In this document: positions 40,356 to 51,405 of the stretch, one piece after another
Position numbering within the stretch: the stretch's first letter is position 1
Layout of the letters: each line of letters opens with the position of its first letter
NCBI GenBank assembly: GCA_965153355.1
Contig: OZ231127.1
Location: 34,100,001-34,164,000, forward strand
DNA: 64,000 nucleotides
Reading direction: 5' to 3'
Origin: Flaccisagitta enflata
Taxonomy: Eukaryota; Chaetognatha; Sagittoidea; Aphragmophora
The notes under the pieces: generated by a model
The model's database searches: none
What the model was told of the DNA's origin: nothing
What the model saw: the letters and a program-made list of their open reading frames with translations, nothing else
Program-made: the position numbers and the translations under genes

Positions 40356-41171
40356 GAGAGGGAGTAGGAAGCAGAGGAGGTATGAGGTACCTCACAATAT
40401 TGGCTTCAGATCTTTATGGGTGTCTTTTATCATGAGATGGTGCAAGAATTCGGGTGCGAATCATCATCGCAAGCAGCGGTATTGGAATGGAACCCGGCCT
40501 TCAACTCCATGGATTGACAGCTGATGTTTGCGGGGGAGAACGATATTGATTAATCGATCGACTTCTGCCCACTGCCTCGCTGTTTCAGTCTCTAATGACG
40601 CAAAATAAACTCGCGCGCTCATGCGAAGTTTCGAGAAGAATTAACGTTTCCCAGATTGAATTTGCAATTAGTGGAGCTTCATTGAAGAAGCGATGACATG
40701 ATTCTTTGGCACGGTTATGGCTACGTTGTACCAACCTTCTCAACGATAAAGAGGTGACGGGTCAATGTTCGAATGCCATATAATGCCAGGTTAATAAAGA
40801 TGAATGAATCTTCCAACCAACGCCATAGAGGCGTTTGCGAGATATTCCTGTTTTTATTGTCGGACACGCATCCGATGGTCCGGTGGTCAGTCCGTCACGC
40901 TTGTGATAAAAGGTATGATGACCCCGCTCACCAAAAATCTGGATATTTTTGTTCAGTCAAAATCGTTTTATGCTCGATTGATAAAGATGCATGTTTCCTC
41001 TATTCAAAACAAACTTGTTTTAACAAAAACAAACTTTGATAAAAAAAACTGGGTTACTCACTGAATTGTCTCACTGAATTGTAAACGGCTTTGTTCGCGC
41101 AAAAGTATCGCAATTTGAACCTTAAAAGCCTCTTGGCAAGGTAACCACAGGAATTTCCGAAGCCCATTGAC

Positions 41172-41228
<57 letters not shown>

Positions 41229-41291
41229 AGTCGTGAGTGTATGAATTATCTAAAGACAGTAAAGACAATCCGCAGTGACAAAAAGAAGATA

Positions 41292-41963
41292 CACTTATTT
41301 TTTTTTATAAGCACCTCGTTTATAAGCACGCCCAGCCTCAGATATTGGTAAAATTTAAGCACATTGCTAAGCACGCTCCAGGCTGAGATTTTCAATTCGA
41401 AAAAAAGATTCTTGGTAGACCTCAAGCATTCTAATTTCTAATACGTTTTGGTTGAATTTCCACAAAAAACAATGGAAATTTTGATAGAATTTGAAATCAT
41501 CTATAATATCAATGCGGCCAGTATATTAGAGTTTCGATACTGATAGAAATAATTGAATTTCTAATAACATTTAAGAATATTATTGCTTAGATACTATTGT
41601 TAATATGAATCTATTGCTGTAACAAGGGCCACCTCAAAAGAAAAATATGGCATGATACTAAATAACACTTAAAATCTAAAGAAATTTAAATCAAACCATG
41701 GTTTATATGAAAGTAGCACAACGTCAATAAAAGATACAGTATATTTTCTTATATAAGATACATTCATTACTGTATTCTATACTATACTTTATTCTATACT
41801 ATACAATACTCTATGCATTACTGTTTTCTATACTTAATAGAATAATTACTTACTGATGAATGATAAGCACGCATTTAAGCACACTTCAGCCTCGAAAATG
41901 AGATTTTGCTAAGCACACTCAGCCTCAGCCAAAAAAGGAGCGTGCTTATAAAAAAAAAAAGTG
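41292..41963. mobile_element. TA-flanked MITE with T-rich inverted termini, right arm
   Basis: 672 bp, ends CACTTATTTTTTTTTATAAGCAC and the inverse, with TA on both sides. The left arm has the empty site CGCTATC at 37223-37228. Internal units AAGCACGCTCCAGGCTGAG and CACACTCAGCCTCAGCC echo the ends. A second right end of the family is at 57068-57104. Confidence 0.8.
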
Positions 41964-42182
41964 TAACGTTCAGTCCGTATAGTATAACGTATAACGTACA
42001 GTGGACGATTGTTCATTTTCATAAACCGTTCTTTGGCTTTGAATCGTTTTTAAGTTTTGTTTTATTTTGGATATCATGTTTGTTTATGTCTGTCTTTCCT
42101 TGTTCCTCGTCGCAGTGAAAATTGCTTAAGGCAAAGACCGATAAATGATGAGAAGGGAGAAAGACGAAAAAACGAAATATAA

Positions 42183-42215
<33 letters not shown>

Positions 42216-42324
42216 GACAAAGTGATACATTACGAACGCAAGCTCATGCACTGCTACAAATGTTCATTCTCACGTCAGGTTTTAAATATCTTTAAAGATA
42301 AGAACATTGTAATTATAGTTATTA

Positions 42325-42449
42325 GGTGCGCCAAAGCACCTCTTTAACTGGCTGTGTCCGTTGGTTGGTTGGTTGGTCGGTTGGTCGGTTGGTAACGCAT
42401 TCGTTCGACGATCCACACGGCGCACCTTATTGGCTCACTTGGCCTTGTT
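42325..42449 (-). mobile_element. Family A2 element, complete, defined by an empty site
   Basis: 125 bp. In + orientation it starts with hairpin AGGTGCGCCAAAGCACCT, has GGTTGGTCGG units, CGATCCACACGGCGCACC and ends TTGGCCTTG. The left arm near 36795 joins the same flanks (ACTATAATTACAATG side and GGATAATAAT side) without it. Confidence 0.8.
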
Positions 42450-43106
42450 TTATTAATCATTATCCATATCCTATTTGTAAGGCTTCGCAAAAATGTGACG
42501 TTCTTGAAAGCAAAAACAGTGTATGAAAAGTGAACACGCACGATCGCATGCACACGTGAAATACAAGTCGATATGGGAGCTTGACGAAGGTCGTCAATGA
42601 TCAGAAAACTTCAGCGATACAGACTAGAAATAAAATCGGGCCACAGCTCAGCAGTTAAAATCCGAAGGTAAATAACTTACAGACCTCTCTAAACCTTTGA
42701 ATACAGTGAAGCAAGGCCAAGTAGGCTAACGAGGCGTTCAACAAGCATGAATGAACGTTTTTTCAACAAATGACAGCCTTTGATTTTATAAAGTAAAAAA
42801 ACTACATTGATTTACCGACTAACCAATGGACGTGTCCACTTTTCGAGATTTGAGGACGTATCTAAAGTCAACAAGGAACAAGGAACAAGGAACAGAATAC
42901 AGGGTTGGGTATACATAGGGCATCTCAGTCGCGGACAGTTGGGCAAGGGCAGTAATGTGAAAACTACTCGTAATTTAACAAGGTCATTAGACCAAAGTCG
43001 CGTACGTCGGTACTTTCAGAAAAAGTCAGACAATGAAAGACAGACAGATGTACAGACAGACAGACAAAAAAAGAACAAAAATAACTGACCAATTGACTAA
43101 CAAGTA

Positions 43107-43602
43107 CAGTAGATGTCGTCTATACTTGGAAATACGGGGGCCCTCATACCATAACTACCATTTATGCCAGTGAAATAAAACTGTGTGTATAGTGCATATC
43201 ACAAAGTTGGCGATCGAGTCATAAAGCGCGCGCTCTGTGGAAGAAAATTCTTTTTTGAATATATTAAATCATATTAGCTATGCCCACTTTTGGTATCAAA
43301 TGGTTTAGTGATTAACTCAGCGACTTCAGATTTATCGTGAGCAGTTTATTTCTTTAAAGGTTCCAGGTTCGAATCCCAGGCTGATTTTGCAATTTAAGCA
43401 AAGAAATAAAGCTGAAATTCTGCTGTAAAAGTGATTGATCCTAATGTTTTATACTAAAAGTTTTTTTTGTAGGGGGATGCCATACCCCATCGTCAACCCC
43501 CTAGGGTCTATACATTACACCAGCAAAATATCAGTCCCCTCATTGTACTAATGCTCAGGTTATGAGCTCCCCCGTATTTCCAAGTCTAGACGACATCTAC
43601 TG
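43107..43602. mobile_element. TA-flanked long-TIR element in right arm, same family as 37685-38204
   Basis: Begins CAGTAGATGTCGTCTATACT and ends AGTCTAGACGACATCTACTG, with TA on both sides. The left arm has the empty site AAGTACTTG at 36140-36148. The outer ~20 bp match the left-arm element at most positions, but the interiors differ. A pol III B-box-like GGTTCGAATCC lies at 43366-43376. Confidence 0.85.
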
Positions 43603-43685
43603 TACCTATTGATGCCTTGAAACCCTTAAAATGTCTTTAAAAGGTTTAAAACACCTTTTAAACAACAAGTGTCTTATACAATCAC

Positions 43686-43772
43686 GTAGCACGCGACTAA
43701 AAATGTTACAGACAGAGGGAGGGACAAACCGACCGACACAGAAGGGTGTAGAGTCGCGCGTCTGCGAATAAA
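43686..43772 (-). mobile_element. Family A3 end fragments
   Basis: CACGTAGCACGCGACTAAAA, then a GAGGGACAAACCGACCGACA array, GGGTGTAGAGTCGCGCGTCT and GCGAATAAAAA. Two A-type tails lie in tandem without heads; the left arm has related but shorter sequence near 35990-36070. Confidence 0.6.
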
Positions 43773-44088
43773 AAGGAGAGTGAAAATGAAGAGGAGGAAA
43801 AAAGTGGAAGAAGAGGCATAGAAAAAGGTAGAGGAGCCCGAGAAGATGACGATCACGAGGAACACATCGATACACAAACTCGGATTACCTTGTTACTTTT
43901 GTGTACAGGACAATGTCTGTTTCTCAGTCGGGCGGCTCGAAACAGCAGGAAAATCCCACTGAGTAGGGAGGGAGGACGATGCGACTAAAACCACTTAGAC
44001 TCGGGATTCTTGTCTGGTGGTCACACTAGCAGTAATTTACAGATGAGTCTTCTCTCAATGTACTCGCATTGACTATGAGAGCTAAAAC

Positions 44089-44468
44089 AAGTCATCCAAG
44101 GATTGCACATAGTCAGCGGTATCCGATGCCCTGCTTGGAGTGATCAACTGAAGAGGTGAAGTGAGAGCAGGGAAGCGGCCCCAAAGGGCCGATGTCCTGT
44201 AGGACACAGGGGGGAATTTCCTTACGTCCTGAGAAGGCATATTTCAGGACTTAAAGGCAATTTTCCATGATATTCAATGGGAGCTATGTATTTTCTACAT
44301 TTTATTGTCAATTTTCCATGTTATTCAATGGAAAGTTTGCATTTTGTCATTTTCCCATGTTATTCAATGGAAATTTGAGAATTGAGAAGGTTCGGGGGAC
44401 GTACGGACGGACGTAAGGAAATTCACCCCTGTGTCCTACAGGACATTGGCCCTTTGGGGCCGCTGCCC
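44089..44468 (+). mobile_element. Family B element inserted in the right arm
   Basis: About 380 bp from CAAGTCATCCAAGGATTGC to GGGGCCGCTGCCC, flanked by A-rich TAAAA/AAAAA. The left arm near 35653-35657 runs straight through (GGTTCCTTTATGCTCTC). Inverted CCCCAAAGGGCCGATGTCCT / AGGACATTGGCCCTTTGGGG motifs lie inside, with two CCATGTTATTCAATGG units between them. Confidence 0.8.
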
Positions 44469-45631
44469 AAAAAGGAACCAGACACGCGCGGTAGGGCAGG
44501 AGCAACGATGCTCGGTCTTCTTTTGTCCTTGCAATTCATTGCCGTGAAAATCATGGCTCTTTTAAAGGCATAGGTTGTGACAAACACCATTCCAATAATA
44601 TGATGCAATGCGCTAAAACTTGAGCTGACTCTACATTCCACAATGTATGATTTATGTCGTGTTACTCGTGTTTTTCAGTAAATCAGTTATCTAATATGAT
44701 TTTTGGTGAACTGAGTGAACTCGAGCAATTAGACTTAGCACAATGAGGGACCGTATTTCTCACGGATGATACTGAAGACATACCAAACGAGTGGACGAAT
44801 GAACGAACGAACCATTTTCCTTTGATGGATGGACGGGAATGATCTGAAGAATTTCAGTTCCCGTCGTCAAAGTCAGCTCAAGTACGAGATGAAGCATCTC
44901 TCCAACTGAGTGAGACTGCCGCGGCATCCGAGATATAATGAGAGGACACTGCCAAACTGCTTTCCATTATGATCAATTAACAAAATCGGTTTTTCAACTT
45001 TAGAGAAGAAAAATCCCCCGGGGTTTCTCCTTCGAAAAATCGAAAAGGAAAAAGCCGAGTGTTAAAAGAAGTGAAAAATATTCGACTAGTAATTCAAGCA
45101 TTCGAAGGAGAAAATAGTTTTATACCACAGGGAGATACTAGACAATTACTAGATATGTATGGGTGCCAAGGATTAAGTCCTCGTGCAAATTAAGGCTTGT
45201 GGTTGCTCAGTCAGATTTGGGATCGTGTGGAAAACCATAGCATGGGTGCCGTTTGGTTGTGGAATCGAAATACAGTGGAACCCCGCCTTCATAACAACGT
45301 CTTTTAAGGTGCTCCGCCTCTGGAATATAAGATGTTAAGGTCCTATAGTTATTCAGGTTTTTGTTATGTTAATACACCTTTTGTTAACAGTCTTGTTAAG
45401 ACTCTTGTTAACACCTTTGTTAACCCCTTGTTAACAGCCTCTGCTTTAATAGTGACTCGCCTTTTAGGGTCAAATTTTTTGGGCCCTTTAAGTAATATCC
45501 CCCTCAATAAAGGTGAATCGCTGCATTTGATAACAAAATGAAGCAATGACAAGATAATGAATTTCAAAAAAACAGTATTTTCAAAAATTTTTTTAAGAAA
45601 AATTCTCCCAATTGCAACCAGGGTTATTTTT

Positions 45632-45862
45632 AGTCGCATGCTACGCGACTCTACACCCTGCTTTGTCGGTCCGTCGGTCTGTCGGTCCATCGATCCGTCC
45701 GTTGGTCCGTCCATCCATCCGTCCATCACACTTTACTTTTTTTGTTTTTTGCGGTCTCTGGCTTCACTGCTCCTGCCAAAATGATATAGTGACCTCAAAT
45801 ACGGCCCCTGCCCACCCGCACGTGACTGGGGTAGCCATGTAAGCGTGTATCCGGCCTTGTTA
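45632..45862 (-). mobile_element. Family A3 element at the outer edge of the right arm
   Basis: In + orientation: AGTCGCATGCTACGCGACTC end hairpin, CGGTCCGTCGGTCTGTCGG array, CTCCTGCCAAAATGATATAG, GCCCCTGCCCACCCGCACG and GTGTATCCGGCCTTGTT. Complete. Confidence 0.85.
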
Positions 45863-47190
45863 TTCATTCCGACATGTCGCTTCATTGTTTGTTAGTTGGC
45901 CTGTCTCTCCTTTAGTCAATCCATCCATTTGTCTGTTTTGTTCTGCTGCCTTGATAACCGTTTTTGCCACACTACCTATGCCTTTGTGGTCTGCCCCTCC
46001 CATCCATATGCAGAACAGGTTGGCTTCTTCGTCATAGTAACCAACTTTTATTCTTTATCAACTTTGCAGTCATCACATTATTAGGCTATCAGTATGACAA
46101 TATTCATGTTGTCATGTCAGGGGCCCACAAAGGAATTTTGGGCCCCTATATCATAAAAGAATCCGGGCTCCCCACTCAAATCTCCCCCCCCCCCTCCCCC
46201 ACTTTGACACAACTGCTGGTGTGAATGATAGCACAAGCAGTTTTTGTACAGAAAGTCCAAACAAGGGTTAAACTAAGCACTTTGGTCAGTCAAAAAAAAA
46301 ATTAAGTAAAGTAATAGCAAAGTATTTTGCAAAAATTGAGTTATCAGTTAAGGCCCTAGAGTCTGAAACATGTCAAACCGGAATAATTTCAGCGGTCTGT
46401 TTCAATGGGTTGACCATGGTCCTTTTTGGCCATCTTAGGCTCAAATGATGTGGAATTTCATTTTTTATAATTAGATAGCAATATACCTGACATTAAGACG
46501 GTTTGGATCATGTTAAACTTGTATAAAAAGTGTCTTTTTCGAATATATCTAACAAGCGATAAACGCAAGGGGAAAAGGAGACTCCAGGTGTGCAGAAAGG
46601 ATGGGCGCTATGTTTGTTTATTTCTAATTCCGACCAAAAAAAGTGTAAGCAATACCTTTTATGGCTGTAAAACGATCAATAATTGCCAGTAGAACAATAT
46701 TGTATATTTTTTTCCGGTAAAAATATCAGTATCTTTACACCACAAAAAAACAAAGTTTTCTAAGGACTGTTGTGCCTAAGTTCTTGAGAGGCGGGGATTT
46801 GCCCGCGATCAGCCTTATGCACCGTGACGTGAAGTTTTCAAATCTGTTTTCAGATCTTTTCGAATGTAACCCGCGGCAACGCGGCGGGTCATTAAGTGGG
46901 AGGTGGTAGAGCAGTTAGAATGATGATTTGAAAGAACATGTGCAGCGCAGTAGCGTTAGGTCACGGTGCAAACGAGTACACAATTTTACATGTCAAAACA
47001 ATTTTCATGAGATTATCTTTTTTGCCAATTCTTTGATTTTCAATCAAGACAATGTATTTTTCCGTGATACAAATCAACTTTCTGCATAACAAGATAGATT
47101 TTAGTATGATATGCGTATGAGAAGTTAAAATAAAGGGTGCAAAATGGATGGATCTTCATAAAGAATCTGATTTCGTGCATTGAACATGTC
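45863..47190. other. No recognisable feature
   Basis: AT-rich sequence apart from TCTCCCCCCCCCCTCCC near 46182. No exon with convincing splice sites. Confidence 0.4.
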
Positions 47191-47194
47191 TCGC

Positions 47195-47330
47195 GTAAAC
47201 TTCTAAGACTGTCTGTAAACGTAAAAATTTGCATTTTGAAAAACATGGCGTCAGTGTTAATACTTTAAGAAAAGGGCCATGTTCTTAGAAATGCAAATTT
47301 ATATGTTCAGAAAGAGTCTTAGAATTTTAC
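47195..47330. mobile_element. Short foldback related to the family C core
   Basis: TTCTAAGACTGTCTG...AAAAATTTGCAT at 47200-47234 returns inverted as AAATGCAAATTT...AGTCTTAGAA at 47289-47324. The same AAACATG / CATGTT and TGCAAATTT motifs occur in the family C hairpins at 6801 and 14999. Confidence 0.6.
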
Positions 47331-47617
47331 GTGATAACATGTAAAACTTTTCATGCACTTATTTTTAAAGAAATCTGTTTTTCCACTGAGTATTCCATGG
47401 CTTTATCGATGCAAGACCAATACCATTGATCATTTATTCCTTTTGACTAATTCTAGGGAGTATGTGAAATGCATAGAACTTTAGTTTTGTCTATATTTTT
47501 GCTGCATAGCAGCACATTATATAACATAACAGAATGAATGAATTCGATGGTCCTCTAGACCACGACTTAGAGCCTAGCATTAGACACTTGCAAAGAACAT
47601 GTCACACCCAATGTCTT

Positions 47618-47768
47618 CAGTTGCGGACACGCGACTCCACACCTTGCTGTGTTGGTCCGTCAGTCCATCCATCTGCTGTCCGTCCTTCCATAACATTACA
47701 TTACAAACGATTTTTACATTACTGCCCAACCATTCGTGATGGTGGTGCTGCGTATCCGGCCTTGTTAA
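47618..47768 (-). mobile_element. Family A element, reverse orientation
   Basis: CAGTTGCGGACACGCGACTC, CCACACCTTGC, GTTGGTCCGTCAGTCC, TACTGCCCAACCATTCG and GTATCCGGCCTTGTT. Confidence 0.8.
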
Positions 47769-48087
47769 TTGCTAACAATGATCATCATTGCGCGAGGCCT
47801 TAGGCAGGGGCAGGGGCATGTGAAGCAAGGGAGGGGGCAGGTTTCAGTTCTTAGAAAGCTGATTTCATGTCTCATAGAAATGGATTGATATGAGGCTTTC
47901 TGGCCTGGGGTAACTGACATAGGGATATATGGATGGAAGAGGAAAAAGATCTACAGGTGGAATTTTGCCCCTACAGATAGTGTTGCCCAAAAAGTGGAGG
48001 AGAGAGAAAGAAAAAGCCAGACAAAAAAAAAAGAGGAAAACAAAAAACAAAAATCTAAAAAGAGTATGGATCCGCGTCTGGGGTCAA

Positions 48088-48258
48088 ACGGCGTTGTTGA
48101 ACGGCGTTGTTGAATGGCGTTGTCAAACGGCGTTGTCAAACGGCGTTGTCGAATGGCGTTGTTGAACGGCGTTGTTGAATGGCGTTGTCAAACGGCGTTG
48201 TTGAACGGCGTTGTCAAACGGCGTTGTCGAACAGCATTGTCGAACGGTGTTGTTCAAT
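48088..48258. repeat. 13-bp minisatellite (GGCGTTGTYRAAY)
   Basis: About 13 units of GGCGTTGTTGAAC, GGCGTTGTTGAAT, GGCGTTGTCAAAC or GGCGTTGTCGAAC. The two variable positions produce a patterned, non-random order of unit types. Confidence 0.9.
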
Positions 48259-48261
48259 TTT

Positions 48262-48358
48262 TAAGGAAGCGTAACGGAGGAGCGGACCAACAGATGGATG
48301 GACAAACTGACAGACAGACCCTCTTATAGAGATACGTTCCTGACAAACGCATCTAAAA
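48262..48358 (+). mobile_element. Family A6 3' part
   Basis: GCGTAACGGAGGAGCGGACC, short array, CTCTTATAGAGATACG, GCATCTAAAAA. The hairpin is imperfect. Confidence 0.6.
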
Positions 48359-48485
48359 ACAGAAAAAGAATGAGGAAAGAAAACAAAGGAAGAAAGGAAT
48401 TAAGGAAGGAAAGAAAGAAAAGAAGGGAAAAAATGAAAAGGGAAGAAAAGAAAGAAAAGATAAAAAGAAAGCAAGAAAGAAAATA

Positions 48486-48815
48486 GTCGCAAAAGCAGTA
48501 GATGGTCAGCGATACCCATGCACTGCCTGAATTGAGGGAAGGAGCAGGGCAGCGGCCCAAAAGGGGCCAATGATCTATCCTTTAACACATGATAAAACTT
48601 CTTCTTCTCCTCCTCATCCTTAGATTTGGGCCTTGAGGCAGGGACTTTGGCCTTCAGGCTGTATTTTAGCCTTTTAAGGCTAGGGTATGGGCCTTGAGGC
48701 TTGGGTTTGGATCTTGAGGGTGGGTGGGAGGGGGTAGGGTACACAGGAGGAGGAGAAACGTCCTCATGTGTGAAAGCATATGTAATTGGTCCTTTCGGGG
48801 CCGCCACCATAAAAG
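48486..48815 (+). mobile_element. Family B element
   Basis: Head AGTCGCAAAAGCAGTAGATG, GGTCAGCGATACCC, GCAGGGCAGCGGCCCAAAAG with the inverse GGTCCTTTCGGGGCCGCC at 48788. The centre has GGCCTTGAGGC / GGCCTTCAGGCT units. Confidence 0.75.
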
Positions 48816-48832
48816 TGAGAAAGAAAGTGAAA

Positions 48833-48835
<3 letters not shown>

Positions 48836-48896
<61 letters not shown>
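48836..48896. repeat. (GAAA)n microsatellite
   Basis: About 15 GAAA units. Confidence 0.95.
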
Positions 48897-48897
<1 letters not shown>

Positions 48898-48959
48898 CAA
48901 GGTTTGTGGCCGTCGCCTACCGCCAATGACCAAGGTCTTGAGAAGAAGTTGAATGAAAA

Positions 48960-49960
48960 ATGAGAATAGTCGCATTTTCTCACATTTGTCGCTTATAGCT
49001 CAGTCATTGTTTAAACGAAGTGATTTTTTTAACCATTAGGCTTCTAATCTTCCAAAATGTTTTATTTATGTTGGAAAATGTTTTTAACAAAAAAATTTAT
49101 AACTTTTTAGCACTATATCTAACATTATTGAACAGATATCAAGGCTTGCAGAAAAATATCGATATTCAGCAATTTTTAGGGCCTATTAAGCATAGCAAAA
49201 AATGAGCTAGATAGTCGATTATTGGTCTCGATAGTCTCCTAATATAAAGTACTGACCAATTCTAAAAAAAAATTCGGAAGAATTCAATTATGCAAATTAG
49301 GCTTTTACCCCTCTATTAAGGGTATTATAAGCTCTTGATGAAAATTCATGAGATGACTTTTTCTGGCCTGGTTTGGGTTAGAGACACTCAATGAGTGCCA
49401 ACGAATGTGAAATCGATAGGCCCAATGTTTATTTTCTTCTACATACAATATTTGCTAAATTAGTAAAAGTAGCACCTCATGTCGGAACATATTAGGAAGA
49501 CTGTGGACCTTCAAAATCCTAATGAATTGCAGATTTGGATTAAGTAAATGTGCACTAACAACTGTGGGGAATCAAAAGTTCACTGGAAGCCATCTATTAT
49601 AGGTAAAACAATGAATGAAAAATGGAAGCCGCTGTGAAGGTGCCAAAAAACCGATGTTTCAAAAATTTTGATCCCCACAACCCTTCACCATCTCTGTCCG
49701 ATGTCACATGTAAAATTTCGTGGCTCTCTGCGATCTGGAACCCGTAAAAAAATGTTCCGATTTTTTTTCCTCATCAGCTCCTTTGACTTTTCCTGATATG
49801 AACTGGGTAAAGCTTAAATCAAATAACTTAGACTTTGCACTTTGTGTTTTTGGCTTGGTATCTAGGAAACGGGTTACTAGGGAAACACACCATTCCGAGT
49901 TTTAGTGCAGCAGGCGACCAAGTGTAAAGGGTAGCTATCACCGTGGTCATTATTCAGCGA
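48960..49960. other. No recognisable feature
   Basis: AT-rich sequence with no splice-bounded exon or repeat family that I recognise. Confidence 0.4.
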
Positions 49961-50079
49961 TACACTAATGCACCATTACCAGCTTAACATCCCTAAGAGC
50001 GAAAACCATACAACGACAACGACGACAGTGAGGATAACGACAACGACATCAATGATGACACGGCGATGAAAACGGCAAT

Positions 50080-50607
50080 AACAACAGTCAACAATCGAAA
50101 GGGACGACAGAGCCAAATCGAATTCTGGGGATTCCTGCACCTGCAATAAGCTACAGAGAAAAACTCCTCCCACGCCCAACTCGCGCCGTTCTCTCACAAA
50201 TGCGTTCGGGATTTTGTAGTAGACTGAAGGACTATCAACTTCGTATTGGCAGAGCCACCGATGACATCTGTCCTGAGTGCTCCATCGATGCTCAGACGGT
50301 GAAACACATATTTGACTGTCCTGCACGCCCAACGTCCCTCACTACTGAGGATCTGTGGTCGTCACCTGTCAGGGTGGCTACGTTCCTTGCAACACACCCT
50401 GCCTTCGCTACGCTGCCGCCTCCTACGCCGCCGCCGCCGCCTCCGCCGCCTCCGCCGCCTCCGCCGCCGCAAGTCCATCAGCGCGGCAGGCCGCCCCCGG
50501 CCCCTCCACCTTCGCCGGGAGGCTCGTCGGTCAGTTCGTTATCCCCATCTTTCTCCACACTCTCCATCGGCTCATCCTCCCCGGGTCATATTTCCCTCTC
50601 TGACTAA
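50080..50607 (+). pseudogene. LINE reverse transcriptase C-terminus with acquired Pro-rich tail
   Basis: One open frame reads ILGIPAPAISYREKLLPRPT, RAVLSQMRSGFCSRLKDYQL, RIGRATDDICPEC, VKHIFDCPARPT and LWSSPVRVATFLATHP. The L.QMRSG....L..Y..RIG....CP.C......H..FDCP order with CPEC / HIFDC is the C-terminal zinc-knuckle region of jockey-like LINE proteins. After about residue ATLPPP the frame enters a CCG/CCT repeat (50432-50470) giving a proline run, then Ser/Pro-rich sequence to a stop at 50607. The upstream polymerase domain is absent. Confidence 0.65.
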
Positions 50608-50654
50608 TTATCCTCTCTTGACGATCTAATTTGAAAACTCGTTCTTCACCGTTG

Positions 50655-51405
50655 GAAAACAAACAAACAAACGACAGCAATGACACTCGCCAACAACAAA
50701 AACTGACAACAATGACATCAACTGACAACAACAACAAAAACAACAACAACAAAAATGAAAACAAAAAACAACAAAATGGAAAACAACAACAAAAATGAAA
50801 AGGAGAACAACAGCTACATTGAAAACAAAAACAACAAAAACAACAACAACAAAAATAATAACAACAAAACAACAAAAACAACAAAAGCAACAAACAAAAA
50901 CAACAACAAAAAAAACAACTAAAAAAAATGAAAATGAAAACAAAACAAAAATGTTTATGAAAACAACAACAAAAAACACAAAACAACCAAAATCATAAAC
51001 TAAAACAACAACAAAAACAACAATGAAAGCAAAAATGAAAACAACGACTACAAATACCAAACAGCAACAAAAACAACAATGAAAACAGAAACGAAAACAA
51101 CAACAAAAACAACAAAAACAAAACAACAACAACAAAAAAAAAACGAAACAAAACCAACAATGAAAGCAACAACGAAAATGGAAACAAAGTCAACAATAAC
51201 AAAAACAAAAACAAAACCGACAATGACAAAACTAAAACAATAACAAAATGAAAATAATGATATCAAGAAAAATGAAAACAACAAAAACAGAAACAACAAA
51301 ACAAAAATGAAAGTAAGGAAAATGAAAACAACAACAATAATGAAAATGAAAACAATAACAACAACAAAAACAACAACAAAAGCAAAAGCAAAAACTACAA
51401 CAAAA
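50655..51405. repeat. Degenerate AAC/AAAAC-rich tract
   Basis: About 750 bases almost without G or T runs, built from AACAAC, AAAAC and AAATGAAAAC units. It is far more diverged than other AAC arrays here and is likely an old one. Confidence 0.85.

Larger units (their letters stand above)
40055..45640 (-). repeat. Right arm of the large inverted duplication
   Basis: Reverse-complement homologue of 34318-39185. It is longer because it carries its own insertions (41292-41963, 42325-42449, 43107-43602, 44089-44468) and lacks those of the left arm. Confidence 0.9.

Noticed and set aside
43320-43400. tRNA gene suggested by GGTTCGAATCC
   Set aside because: The T-stem does not pair well (CCAGG against CCCAG) and no acceptor or anticodon stem is evident. 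At most a SINE-like relic.
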